Assembly (NCBI GenBank): GCA_014879735.1
Contig: JACSRN010000062.1
Span: forward strand, 1-64,000
Direction of reading: 5' to 3'
From: Paracoccaceae bacterium
GTDB taxonomy: Bacteria > Pseudomonadota > Alphaproteobacteria > Rhodobacterales > Rhodobacteraceae
Length of the DNA stretch: 64,000 nt
The notes beneath the pieces were generated by a model. It did not search any database and was not told the DNA's origin. It was given only the letters and a program-made list of their open reading frames with translations. The position numbers and the translations under genes are program-made. Of this stretch, positions 34,362 to 42,769 are shown in pieces. The first letter of the stretch is position 1. Every line of letters begins with the position of its first letter.

Positions 34362-35273
34362 CTAGTCACCCAGAAGCTGACGGTCGTCGCCATCGCGATG
34401 CAGGATCAGCTGTTCCTTGATGCCGCGCAGGATTCGGGCTGACCGCGGTCTGTTGGCATAGGCGACAAGGTTGGCAAGGATGTCGATCACGGCAAGAAAG
34501 GCGTAACGGGTGGATGTGGCACGAAAGATGTTCTTCCCCTCGGGCAGATTCACCGGGATCACGACGTCGGCCGCCCGGGCAACGGGCGAGTCGCTTTGCG
34601 TCAGGGCGATGGTCGGGATGCCGCGCCGCTGCAGCAGCTGAAAGCAGCGCACCAGTTCCATGTTGCGGCCCGAGAAGGACGACCCGAAGACCACTGTTCC
34701 CGGTTCCGCCGCCGCCGAAAGCATGAGGTTCATGCCGTGATCGTTCGAGGCCGAGATCCGGCAACCCAGCCGGAACAGCCGGTTCTGCAATTCGTTCACG
34801 ATCATGCTGGAATTGCCGCCGGCGCCGAATCCGTAGATCGACTGGGCCCCGGCCAACATCCGTGCCGCCCTTTCGATCAAGGGCAGATCCAGCGCCCGAT
34901 GCACTTCGTAAAGCGCGTTCTGCGCCTTGGTCACTATGTCCTCGGCCACCTCGGCCGGGGTCGAGGTCACGGCCTCGGGCTTCAGGTAGCGCAGGCCGAC
35001 ATAGGCGCTTTTCGCCAGCCGGACCTTGAAGTCGGAAAAGCTGGCGCAGCCAAGCCGGCGGCAGAACCGGGTGACGGTCGGTGGCGAGACGCCGGCGCCG
35101 GCGGCGATTTCGGTGATCGAGGCATTGGTGGCGGCGTTGACGTCCGACAGCACATATTCCGCCAGCTTCTTTTCCATCGTCGAAAGCCGGCCCTCTTCGT
35201 CGGCAAGGGCAAGGATCAAATCCGGGGTGGCCACGGATCCCGGCTGCAGTGCAATGGCGTCGTCTTCCGGCAT
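34362..35273 (-). CDS. MurR/RpiR family transcriptional regulator
   Basis: A 303-residue repressor with an N-terminal HTH_6 domain (residues 15-90, ITEIAAGAGVSPPTVTRFCRRLG) and a C-terminal SIS sugar-isomerase domain (about 125-265, IYGFGAGGNSSMIVNELQNRLFRLG) that binds a phosphosugar. The frame is open to 35384, but the start at 35273 has GGGAGAGG upstream, and the extra 37 residues would overlie an operator-like motif. It leads the SDR-GH20-M81-MFS-cutC operon. In amino-sugar systems such regulators respond to GlcNAc-6-P or similar. Confidence 0.92.
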   Translation of the reverse strand: MPEDDAIALQPGSVATPDLILALADEEGRLSTMEKKLAEYVLSDVNAATNASITEIAAGAGVSPPTVTRFCRRLGCASFSDFKVRLAKSAYVGLRYLKPEAVTSTPAEVAEDIVTKAQNALYEVHRALDLPLIERAARMLAGAQSIYGFGAGGNSSMIVNELQNRLFRLGCRISASNDHGMNLMLSAAAEPGTVVFGSSFSGRNMELVRCFQLLQRRGIPTIALTQSDSPVARAADVVIPVNLPEGKNIFRATSTRYAFLAVIDILANLVAYANRPRSARILRGIKEQLILHRDGDDRQLLGD

Positions 35274-35355
35274 GGACACCTCTCCCTGCGGCCGGGCGCC
35301 AGTCACTCCACGCGAACCCGGGGCTTTCTTCTGCGCCCCCAAAATCCGGGGTTGC

Positions 35356-35369
35356 AGAAATTCATTTTC
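35356..35369 (-). promoter_or_regulatory. Candidate RpiR operator beside rpiR
   Basis: On the minus strand this reads GAAAATGAATTTCT, identical over 14 bases to 40690-40703 before the Gfo/Idh gene. The core GAAAnTnAnTTTC is a pseudo-palindrome, as known for RpiR family sites. It lies 83-96 bases upstream of the rpiR start and nine bases from a plus-strand -35 element. Confidence 0.7.
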
Positions 35370-35377
35370 GTTCTTCC

Positions 35378-35407
35378 TTGACATTTAGCCATGTCTCTCC
35401 CGATTAT
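35378..35407 (+). promoter_or_regulatory. Candidate sigma-70 promoter for NTF2-like/M81 operon
   Basis: TTGACA at 35378-35383 followed after 18 bases by GATTAT. It points toward the gene at 35457, and a further AT-rich RpiR-like sequence (TAAAATTTTTTTCA at 35430-35443) lies just downstream of it. Confidence 0.5.
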
Positions 35408-35456
35408 TCCAGAAGATACGCAGCTGGGATAAAATTTTTTTCAAGAGGCGTCCAAG

Positions 35457-35963
35457 ATGACGGCAGAGCGTGATCCTTTCCTGAACCCCTTCCCCGACAG
35501 CGATGCGGACCGCCGGGCGATCTGGGAAATGCTGGTCCCTCGTGACATCGACGCTTTCGTATCGGCCGATTGGGGAATGGTCGAGGATGATTTCATTCCG
35601 GCCGGCTTCACCGGCGTCTCGGGGCATTTCCAGTCCGATCCGCAGGGCTTCACCTTGGCTTTCCCGACACTGGATGTCTATCGGGCGGAATGGTTGCGCC
35701 AGGCGCGCAGCTTTGGCGCGGATCGGGCGGCCGGGCGCTTTGCCGGCGACCCGCGCGCCGGCATCTTCGCCGCCACCCGACTGGAAGAGATCGATATCGC
35801 CGGTGATGCCGCGCTTGTGCGCAAGAAATTCGACGGGCGGCTGGCGAAAGCCGACGGCGGTTTCGACCGGATGAACTGGCAGACACTTTATATCTGTCGC
35901 AGGCAGGGCGGGCGGTGGAAGATCGCCGGCTTCGTCGGCTACTTGCCCCATATCAAGGAATGA
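35457..35963 (+). CDS. NTF2-like (SnoaL-type) protein of unknown function
   Basis: A 168-residue protein that I do not recognise as a named family. Its layout, with an N-terminal helix (DADRRAIWEMLVPRDIDAF), later strands and a final WQTLYICRRQGGRWKIAGFVGYLP, resembles small NTF2-like cone-fold enzymes and binding proteins. There is no signal peptide. AAGAGG precedes the ATG. It is first in the plus-strand operon with M81, PLP enzyme, nagA and kinase, so it may be an isomerase or hydrolase for the same substrate. Confidence 0.65.
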   Translation: MTAERDPFLNPFPDSDADRRAIWEMLVPRDIDAFVSADWGMVEDDFIPAGFTGVSGHFQSDPQGFTLAFPTLDVYRAEWLRQARSFGADRAAGRFAGDPRAGIFAATRLEEIDIAGDAALVRKKFDGRLAKADGGFDRMNWQTLYICRRQGGRWKIAGFVGYLPHIKE

Positions 35964-35965
35964 TC

Positions 35966-37471
35966 ATGCCCGGTGCGGCCCAGAAGCGGATTTTCACCGC
36001 GGCCCTTGCGACGGAAACGAATACCTTCGCCCCCATCGTCATCGATCGGCGGGGGTTCGAGGGCTCGCTCTACGCGCTGCCCGGCCAGCACCCCGCGACG
36101 CCAACCCTGTGTACCGCGCCGATTCCCGTGGGCCGCCGGATCTGCGCCGAGAGGGGCTGGACCCTGATCGAGGGGACCGCCGCCTGGGCCGATCCTGCGG
36201 GCCTCGTCTCCCGCGGGGCCTACGAATCGCTGCGTGACGAGATCCTCGGCCAGTTGCGCGCCGCCCTGCCGGTGGACGGGGTGGTGCTGGGCCTGCATGG
36301 CGCGATGGTGGCGCAGGGCTATCTTGACCCCGAGGGTGATTTCCTGTCGCGCGTGCGGGAAATCGTTGGCCCCGACATCCTTGTCTGCGCAGAGATCGAC
36401 CCGCACAGCCACCTGACTGCCGCCCGCGTCGCCGCGGCCGATTTCTTTGTGGCGTTCAAGGAATTTCCCCACACGGATTTCGTCGACCGGGCCGAGGACC
36501 TGTGGCGCATCGCCGTCGATACGCTTGAAGGCCGGGTGCATCCGGTCATGTCGGTGTTCGATTGCCGGATGATCGATGTCTTTCCAACGTCACGCCAACC
36601 GATGCGCGGCTTCGTCGACCGGATGATGGAGATCGAGCGGACCGACCCGAAGGTGCTGTCGCTTTCGGCCATCCATGGGTTCATGGCCGGCGACGTGCCA
36701 GAGATGGGCACCAAGATGATTGCCGTCACCGACGGCGATCCCGGTCACGGCGCCGCCCTGGCCGCGCGGCTGGGCCGGGAACTGTTCGCCAACCGCGGCC
36801 GTCACATGATGCCGCAGATCGACGAGACCGAGGCGGTGGCCCGCGCCATGGCGGCATCTGCACATCCGGTGGTGATCGCCGACATGTGGGACAATCCCGG
36901 CGGCGGCACGGCCGGCGATGCGACGGTGGTGCTGAAGGAGCTCATTTCGTGCGGCGCGACCGGGGTGGCGATCGGTACGATCTGGGATCCCGTGGCGGTA
37001 CAATTGTGCTTTGTCGCCGGCGAAGGGGCCGAGATGCCCCTGCGGTTCGGCGGCAAGTCGGCGCCCCTGACCGGCGAGCCCTGCGATGCCCTGGTTCGCA
37101 TCGTGGCGCTGAGCGAGACCGCCGAGATGAAGTTCGGCGAAAGCGTCGTGCCGTTCGGCCCCGCGGCGCGCATCGCGCTTCTGACATCGGAGGGCGCAGA
37201 GACCGGGATCGAGGTCATCCTCAACACGATCCGCGCGCAAAGCTACGACCCCTCGCTGTTTCTCGCGCTGGGCATCGACCCGGTCACGCAGCGGATCCTG
37301 GTCATCAAATCGACCAATCATTTTTATGCGGCCTTCGCGCCGATCGCGGCGGAAATCCTGTACTGTTCGGCCGGAAAGCCCTATCCCAATGATCCGGCAA
37401 CCAACCCCTACCGGCTGGTCCGCAAGGACATCTGGCCGCGCATGGCCGACCCGTTCGGCGAGGAGTCCTGA
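35966..37471 (+). CDS. M81 family metallopeptidase-like protein (MlrC type), second copy
   Basis: A 501-residue paralogue of the protein at 30175-31608. It shows ALATETNTFAPI, LGLHGAMVAQGY, EIDPHSHLT and DMWDNPGGGTAGD, with the C-terminal VIKSTNHFYAAF typical of MlrC_C. ATG at 35966 has AAGGA six bases upstream; ATG at 35960 overlaps the previous stop and lacks spacing. Its stop shares one base with the next ATG. The two M81 copies are diverged and probably act on different bonds or isomers. Confidence 0.88.
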   Translation: MPGAAQKRIFTAALATETNTFAPIVIDRRGFEGSLYALPGQHPATPTLCTAPIPVGRRICAERGWTLIEGTAAWADPAGLVSRGAYESLRDEILGQLRAALPVDGVVLGLHGAMVAQGYLDPEGDFLSRVREIVGPDILVCAEIDPHSHLTAARVAAADFFVAFKEFPHTDFVDRAEDLWRIAVDTLEGRVHPVMSVFDCRMIDVFPTSRQPMRGFVDRMMEIERTDPKVLSLSAIHGFMAGDVPEMGTKMIAVTDGDPGHGAALAARLGRELFANRGRHMMPQIDETEAVARAMAASAHPVVIADMWDNPGGGTAGDATVVLKELISCGATGVAIGTIWDPVAVQLCFVAGEGAEMPLRFGGKSAPLTGEPCDALVRIVALSETAEMKFGESVVPFGPAARIALLTSEGAETGIEVILNTIRAQSYDPSLFLALGIDPVTQRILVIKSTNHFYAAFAPIAAEILYCSAGKPYPNDPATNPYRLVRKDIWPRMADPFGEES

Positions 37472-38556
37472 TGTTTCCCTGGCCCGAACCCGGACAGAAC
37501 CTGTCTGACGTGCCGACGCCGATGGCGGTGATCGACGAAGACCGCCTTGCCGCCAACATCGCCCGCGCGCAGGCCTATATGAATGCCCATGGCAAAGCGT
37601 TCCGTCCCCATATCAAGACGCACAAGATCCCGGCCGTGGCGCGTGCGCAGATGGCGGCCGGCGCCTGCGGCCTCAACTGCCAGAAGCTGACCGAGGCCGA
37701 GGTCTTTGCGGCCGCCGGCTTTCAGGACATCCTGATCACCTACAATATCCTTGGCCCGGCACGCCTGGCCCGGTTGCGCGCGCTGAACGATGCGGTGCCC
37801 CGGCTTGTGGTCTGTGCCGACAGCGAGACCACGGTCGAGGGTTATGCGCGCACCTTCGCATCGGCAAAACCACTGCATGTGCTGGTTGAATGCGACACCG
37901 GAGCCGGCCGGGTCGGCGTGCAGTCGCCCGCTGCAGCCGCGGCGCTGGCCGGGCAGATCGCTGCCGCGCCGGGGTTGGTCTTCGACGGCCTGCTGACCTA
38001 CCCCCCCGTGGGCGGTGCCGAACGGGTGGAGGCCTTCCTGTCGGAAACCATGGCACTGCTGGCGGCCCAGGGGATCGACTGCCCGGTGCGGTCGAACAGC
38101 GGCAGCCCGGATCTGTGGAAGGCGCATCTGGTGCCTTCTGCCACCGAACACCGCGCCGGCACCTATGTCTACAACGACCGCAGCATGGTGCGTGCTGGCG
38201 AATGCAGCCGCGACGATCTGGCGATGCATGTGCTGGCCACCGTCGTTTCACGCCCGACACCGACGCGCGCCGTGCTGGATGCAGGGTCAAAGGCGCTGAC
38301 CTCGGATCTGCTGGGCTTCACCGACCATGGCGAGATCGAGGAACTGCCCGGCGCCCGCATCCTGTCGTTGTCCGAGGAACATGCGGTGGTCGACCTGTCG
38401 GCCTGCACCGCGGCCCTGCCCGCGGTGGGGGATGTGGTCCGGGTGATTCCGAACCATACCTGCGTGGTGTCGAATCTGTTTGACCGCATGGTGTTTCATC
38501 GCGACGGCGTGGTGACGCGGGTCGAGGATGTCGCCGCGCGTGGTACGGTCTGGTAG
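37471..38556 (+). CDS. D-serine dehydratase/D-threonine aldolase-like PLP enzyme
   Basis: A 361-residue fold-type III PLP enzyme. The alanine-racemase-like barrel has the Schiff-base lysine in RPHIKTHK, and the C-terminal domain carries the metal-binding His and Cys in IPNHTCVVSNLFD. Family members dehydrate D-serine, cleave D-threonine or act on 3-hydroxy-D-aspartate. It is translationally coupled to the M81 gene (TGATG). Together with RidA, which removes enamine by-products, it implies that a D-beta-hydroxy amino acid is released from the imported substrate. Confidence 0.88.
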   Translation: MFPWPEPGQNLSDVPTPMAVIDEDRLAANIARAQAYMNAHGKAFRPHIKTHKIPAVARAQMAAGACGLNCQKLTEAEVFAAAGFQDILITYNILGPARLARLRALNDAVPRLVVCADSETTVEGYARTFASAKPLHVLVECDTGAGRVGVQSPAAAAALAGQIAAAPGLVFDGLLTYPPVGGAERVEAFLSETMALLAAQGIDCPVRSNSGSPDLWKAHLVPSATEHRAGTYVYNDRSMVRAGECSRDDLAMHVLATVVSRPTPTRAVLDAGSKALTSDLLGFTDHGEIEELPGARILSLSEEHAVVDLSACTAALPAVGDVVRVIPNHTCVVSNLFDRMVFHRDGVVTRVEDVAARGTVW

Positions 38557-38562
38557 GTTGCG

Positions 38563-39687
38563 ATGGAGCAGGCGTTTCACGCCGAACGCATCTTCGACGG
38601 CGCGGTCTGGCACCGGGATGCCGCGCTGCTGGTGAAGGCCGGGCGGGTGGCGGCGATCCTGCCCTCGGCCGCCGCGCCGGCGGGCGAGCGGGTGGCGGAC
38701 TGGCTGGTTCCCGGGCTGATCGACCTGCAGGTGAATGGCGGCGGCGGCGTGCTGTTCAACAACGACCCCACGCCCGAAGGCATCGCCACGATCTGCGCGG
38801 CGCATGCCCGGTTCGGGACCACGGCAACGATGGTCACGCTGATCACCGATCGCCCCGACGTCACCGCCCGTGCCATCGCGGCGGCCGAAGCCGCCCCGCG
38901 GACGCCCGGGTTTCTGGGTCTGCATCTTGAAGGCCCGCATCTGTCGCAGGCCCGCAAGGGCACCCACGATCCCGCGCTGATCCGACCGATGGCGCCGGCC
39001 GATCTGGCGCGGCTGGCCGGGGCGGCCCGCAGCCTGCCGTTCCTCATCTGCACTATCGCGCCTGAGGCGGTAACGCCGGCACAGGTGGCGGCCCTGGCAG
39101 AGGCGGGGGCCGTGGTCAGCCTGGGTCATACCGATTGCAGCGCCGAAACCGCCATGGCCCATGCCGCGGCGGGTGCGCGCATGGTGACGCATCTTTTCAA
39201 CGCCATGAGCCAGTTGCAGCACCGCGCCCCCGGGCTTGTGGGGGCAGCGCTGGATGACGGACGGCTGCATGCCGGGCTGATCGCCGATGGCTTTCACGTC
39301 GCCGATGCTGCGTTGCGGGTGGCACTGCGGGGGAAACAGGGGCCGGGGCAGATGTTCCTGGTCTCGGACGCGATGTCGACCATCGGCACCGATCTGGGAG
39401 GCTTCACCCTGAACGGACGGCAAATCTTCCGCCGGGGGGGGCGGCTGACGCTGGCCGACGGCACGCTGGCCGGGGCCGATATCGCGCTGATCGATGCGGT
39501 GCGCCATTGCCATATGGCGCTGGGTCTGCCGCTGGAGCGGGCGCTGGCGCTGGCTACCGCCGCGCCCGCCGCCGCAATGGGCATCGTGGACCGCGGCCAC
39601 CTGCGCCCCGGCGCGGCAGCCGATTTCCTTGCCCTGACGCCGGGCGTCGAGGTGGCCGCCACCTGGATTGCGGGGGTGCGCGCGTGA
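38563..39687 (+). CDS. nagA: N-acetylglucosamine-6-phosphate deacetylase
   Basis: A 374-residue amidohydrolase. Metal and substrate motifs are LIDLQVNGGGG, HLEGPHLS, SLGHTDCSAE, THLFNAM and the catalytic aspartate in LVSDAMS. It removes acetate from GlcNAc-6-P, giving the substrate for NagB. It overlaps the downstream kinase by four bases (GTGA), and kinase then deacetylase then NagB form the standard route, although nagB is 11 kb away in the same island. Confidence 0.95.
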   Translation: MEQAFHAERIFDGAVWHRDAALLVKAGRVAAILPSAAAPAGERVADWLVPGLIDLQVNGGGGVLFNNDPTPEGIATICAAHARFGTTATMVTLITDRPDVTARAIAAAEAAPRTPGFLGLHLEGPHLSQARKGTHDPALIRPMAPADLARLAGAARSLPFLICTIAPEAVTPAQVAALAEAGAVVSLGHTDCSAETAMAHAAAGARMVTHLFNAMSQLQHRAPGLVGAALDDGRLHAGLIADGFHVADAALRVALRGKQGPGQMFLVSDAMSTIGTDLGGFTLNGRQIFRRGGRLTLADGTLAGADIALIDAVRHCHMALGLPLERALALATAAPAAAMGIVDRGHLRPGAAADFLALTPGVEVAATWIAGVRA

Positions 39688-40589
39688 TCCTGTGTTTTGA
39701 CATCGGCGGCACAGCGATCAAGTCGGCCGAAGCCTTCTCGCCCACCGACATCCGCCCTGGCGCCCGCGTCGCCACGCCGGCGCAGGATTACGGGCTGTTC
39801 GTGCAGGCCCTGCGCCTGGCCGTGGCTGGCGCTTCGGTGCCGCCGTCAGGCCTGGCCTTCTCGATTGCCGGGGTGATCGACCCGGAAACCGGCCGCGCCA
39901 CAGTGGCGAACATTCCCTGTCTGATGGGCCGGCGCCTGCAGGCGGATCTTGAAGCCGATCTCGGCCTGCCGGTGGTGCTGGCGAATGACGCCGACTGTTT
40001 CGCACTTGCCGAGGCTACCGTCGGTGCCGGGCGCGGGCATGACGTCGTCTTCGGAATCATCCTGGGCACCGGGGTCGGCGGCGGTATCGTGGTCGGCGGC
40101 AGGCTGATCAACCCCGCCGGTGGCTTTGCCGGTGAATGGGGCCATGGGCCCATCGCGCAGCGCATCGTCGGCGATGTTACCCTGCCTGCCTTTCCCTGCG
40201 GCTGCGGGCAGGTTGGGTGTCTCGACGCCATCTGCTCGGCCCGCGGCATGGAAAAGCTGCATGCGCATCTGTCGGGCGAGATGCTGGATTCGGTCGGCAT
40301 CGTCGGTGGCTGGGAGGCGGGCGCGCCTGCCGCCTCGCGGACCGTGGCGATCTGGCTGGAACTTCTCGCCGGACCGCTGGCCATGGTCGAGAACATGCTG
40401 GGTGCCGGGATCATGGCGGCCGGTGGCGGGCTGTCGAATTCTGCGCGGCTGATCGCAGCGCTGGATCTGGCGGTACGGGCCCGCACCCTGCGCCGATTCG
40501 ACCGGCCGCTGATCGTTCGTGCGGAGTGCGACATCGAGCCCGGTCTGGTCGGGGCCGCGGTTCTTGGCCTGGGGCGGTTCATCTCCTGA
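39684..40589 (+). CDS. ROK family kinase, probable N-acetylglucosamine kinase
   Basis: A 301-residue sugar kinase. It has the ATP-binding FDIGGTAIKSAE, the ROK signature region IILGTGVGGGIVVGGRL, the sugar-contact GEWGHGPI and a zinc-binding CGCGQVGCLDAI. A GTG start at 39684 overlaps the nagA stop and gives the normal length. It most likely phosphorylates free N-acetylglucosamine released by GH20. Glucokinase or N-acetylmannosamine kinase are possible alternatives. Confidence 0.9.
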   Translation: MILCFDIGGTAIKSAEAFSPTDIRPGARVATPAQDYGLFVQALRLAVAGASVPPSGLAFSIAGVIDPETGRATVANIPCLMGRRLQADLEADLGLPVVLANDADCFALAEATVGAGRGHDVVFGIILGTGVGGGIVVGGRLINPAGGFAGEWGHGPIAQRIVGDVTLPAFPCGCGQVGCLDAICSARGMEKLHAHLSGEMLDSVGIVGGWEAGAPAASRTVAIWLELLAGPLAMVENMLGAGIMAAGGGLSNSARLIAALDLAVRARTLRRFDRPLIVRAECDIEPGLVGAAVLGLGRFIS

Positions 40590-40614
40590 TCCGGCGGGGA
40601 TCTCCGTCGCGAAC

Positions 40615-40630
40615 GTGAAAACGAATTACA
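40615..40630 (+). promoter_or_regulatory. Candidate RpiR operator, distal copy before Gfo/Idh gene
   Basis: GTGAAAACGAATTACA matches the ridA site at 26920-26935 in 15 of 16 bases. It lies 26 bases after the kinase stop and about 90 bases before the Gfo/Idh start. Confidence 0.65.
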
Positions 40631-40657
40631 CAGATGGCGGCAGTGTTATAAATTTTC

Positions 40658-40686
40658 TTGACGCAGCCTGTGGTATGTCGCATGTT
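40658..40686 (+). promoter_or_regulatory. Candidate promoter for Gfo/Idh-ABC transporter operon
   Basis: TTGACG at 40658-40663 and CATGTT at 40681-40686 are separated by 17 bases. RpiR-type motifs lie on both sides, at 40615 and 40690, which would allow repression by looping or by covering the start site. Confidence 0.45.
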
Positions 40687-40689
40687 TTA

Positions 40690-40703
40690 GAAAATGAATT
40701 TCT
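40690..40703 (+). promoter_or_regulatory. Candidate RpiR operator, proximal copy before Gfo/Idh gene
   Basis: GAAAATGAATTTCT is identical to the minus-strand sequence at 35356-35369 beside rpiR. It sits directly downstream of the candidate -10 element and 17 bases before the Gfo/Idh start. Confidence 0.7.
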
Positions 40704-40719
40704 TCGACGGGGAGGCGGC

Positions 40720-41877
40720 ATGAAAGTCGCGATCATCGGTCTGGGCTACCGGCTCGGCTATCTCGGCCATGTGTTCCGCGAGCTGGATCCCGACTTCCAG
40801 ATCGTCGGCTATGTCGATCCCAACCCCGCCGGCATGGAAACCCTGCAAAATTACGGCATTTCTGCCGGCACGGCCCATGACACGCCGGAAAGCCTGATCC
40901 GCGCCGGCGGGTTCGACCTGCTGATGATCGGCTCGCCCAACCATATGCACCTCGACCATATCCGGCTGGGACTGGAGGCCGGGCTGAAAGTGTTTTCCGA
41001 AAAGCCCATTGTCGCCTCGATCGAGCAGACCTATGCGCTGGCCGGCCTTCTCGGTCGCTATGGCCATGAGAACCTCTCGGTCGGCCTTGTCCTGCGTTAT
41101 GCGCCGCTCTACCGCGACCTGCTGAAGGCCCGCGACGACGGGATCCTCGGCAGTATCGTCTCGGTCGAGGCGGCGGAGCATATCTATCCCTACCACGGCG
41201 CCTTCTTCATGCGGGACTGGCGGCGCTATGAGAAATGGTCGGGCAGCTTCATGCTGGAAAAATGCTGCCATGACCTTGACCTCTACAACGGCCTGATTGG
41301 CGCGCGGCCGGAGCGGGTTGCCAGTTTCGGCGGCAGGAAGACCTTTGTCCCGGCGAACGATCCCCGCACCTATGGGGTGAACGACCTGGCGCTGTTCCAC
41401 CGCAAGCCCTCGGGCTGGAACGGGTCGGACAAGGTGTTCGATTCCGATGGCGACATCATCGACTATCAGGTGGCCATCGTCGAATATGCCAATGGCGTGG
41501 GGATGAACTTCCACACCAACCTGAACGCCCCCGACCAGTTCCGCCGCTTTGCCGCCTTCGGCACCAAGGCGCAGGCCGAGGGCGATTTCATCCGCGGCTA
41601 CTTCAACGTGACCGACGTTCTGAGCGAGAAGCGGGTGATCGAGAAGGAATACAAGGCAACCGCCCTGTCGCAGCACTATGGCGCCGACGAGGAGATGGCC
41701 GCAGGCATCATCGCCAATGTGATGCGCGGCGCGGCGCTGCCGGTCTCAACGCTGGATGCGCTGGAGGCGGGGATCCTGGCGCTGACGATGGACGATGCGC
41801 GGCGCACGCGCAGCGTGGTCGATCTGCGCCCGATCTGGGACCGTTACGACAACGCTTTCCACAGCAAGGCGGCGTGA
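40720..41877 (+). CDS. Gfo/Idh/MocA family oxidoreductase
   Basis: A 385-residue NAD(P)-dependent sugar oxidoreductase. The Rossmann domain begins MKVAIIGLGYRLGYLGHVF. The family motif FSEKPIVAS (EKP) is at about residue 91, and the catalytic-type His is in EKCCHDLDLYNG. GGGGAGG precedes the ATG. It starts the sugar ABC transporter operon, so it probably oxidises or isomerises the imported sugar derivative, for instance a glycosidic substrate by the redox-assisted route known for some family members. Substrate is not deducible. Confidence 0.9.
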   Translation: MKVAIIGLGYRLGYLGHVFRELDPDFQIVGYVDPNPAGMETLQNYGISAGTAHDTPESLIRAGGFDLLMIGSPNHMHLDHIRLGLEAGLKVFSEKPIVASIEQTYALAGLLGRYGHENLSVGLVLRYAPLYRDLLKARDDGILGSIVSVEAAEHIYPYHGAFFMRDWRRYEKWSGSFMLEKCCHDLDLYNGLIGARPERVASFGGRKTFVPANDPRTYGVNDLALFHRKPSGWNGSDKVFDSDGDIIDYQVAIVEYANGVGMNFHTNLNAPDQFRRFAAFGTKAQAEGDFIRGYFNVTDVLSEKRVIEKEYKATALSQHYGADEEMAAGIIANVMRGAALPVSTLDALEAGILALTMDDARRTRSVVDLRPIWDRYDNAFHSKAA

Positions 41878-41880
41878 GCC

Positions 41881-42765
41881 ATGATCCGGAACCGCCAGAA
41901 CATGATCTTTGCCTGGCTTCTTCTGGCGCCGGCGATCGCCTATGTGGCGGTGATCGTGGCCTGGCCCCTGGTCGAGACGGTGCGGCTTTCGTTCACCGAT
42001 GCCTCGCTGAAGAAGGTGACGAATTACGTCGGCTGGAAGAACTATGCCAGGATCTACAACGACACCTTCTTCGAGGTGATCGTCCGCACCTTCACCTGGA
42101 CCTTCTTCTCGGTTCTGCTGAAGATGGTGATCGGCACCTTCGGCGCGGTCCTTCTGAACGCGGCCGTGCCGGGACGGCATCTGTTCCGCATCCTGACGAT
42201 GCCGCCGTGGATCGTGCCCATGGCCATCGGCATCTTCATGTGGGGCTGGATGTACAACGGCCAGTTCGGCATGATCTCGGGCCTGTTGCAGCGCTTCGGG
42301 CTGGTCGACGGGCCGGTGGCCTTCCTGGCCTATGGCAACAGCGCCTATTGGGCGACCATCGTGACCGATGTGTGGATCGGCGTGCCGATGGTGACGATCT
42401 ATTTCCTGGCCGCGATCCAGTCGATCCCCAAGGATCTGTACGAAGCGGCCTGGACCGACGGCGCCAGCCGCTGGACGCGGTTCCGCCGCATCACCCTGCC
42501 GCTGATGATGCCCGCCATCATCACCATGTCGATGCTGTCGCTGATCGCCACCTTCAACAGCTTTGACATCATCTGGATCCTGACCCGCGGCGGACCCTCG
42601 GGAGAGACGACGACGATGATCATCGACACCTACCAGACCGCCATCGGTTCGAAGAAATATGGCGAGGGCGCGGCCCGGGCGGTGGTGATCTGCATCTTCC
42701 TGTCGCTGTTCTCGCTGGCCTATTTCCGTGTCACCCGCCGCCTTGCGGCCACCGAAAAGGCCTGA
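41881..42765 (+). CDS. Sugar ABC transporter permease, MalF/UgpA type
   Basis: A 294-residue permease with six transmembrane helices. The periplasmic loop after helix one has LSFTDASLKK, and the EAA loop that contacts the ATPase reads YEAAWTDGASRWTRFRRITLP. It starts three bases after the Gfo/Idh stop. It forms a heterodimer with the next permease, fed by the binding protein and powered by the ATPase at 44945. Confidence 0.94.
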   Translation: MIRNRQNMIFAWLLLAPAIAYVAVIVAWPLVETVRLSFTDASLKKVTNYVGWKNYARIYNDTFFEVIVRTFTWTFFSVLLKMVIGTFGAVLLNAAVPGRHLFRILTMPPWIVPMAIGIFMWGWMYNGQFGMISGLLQRFGLVDGPVAFLAYGNSAYWATIVTDVWIGVPMVTIYFLAAIQSIPKDLYEAAWTDGASRWTRFRRITLPLMMPAIITMSMLSLIATFNSFDIIWILTRGGPSGETTTMIIDTYQTAIGSKKYGEGAARAVVICIFLSLFSLAYFRVTRRLAATEKA

Positions 42766-42769
42766 TGCC

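Noticed and set aside
34362-35384. Longer RpiR start at 35384
   Set aside because: The extra 37 residues are not RpiR-like and would place the operator-like motif inside the coding region; the internal ATG at 35273 has a much better ribosome site.
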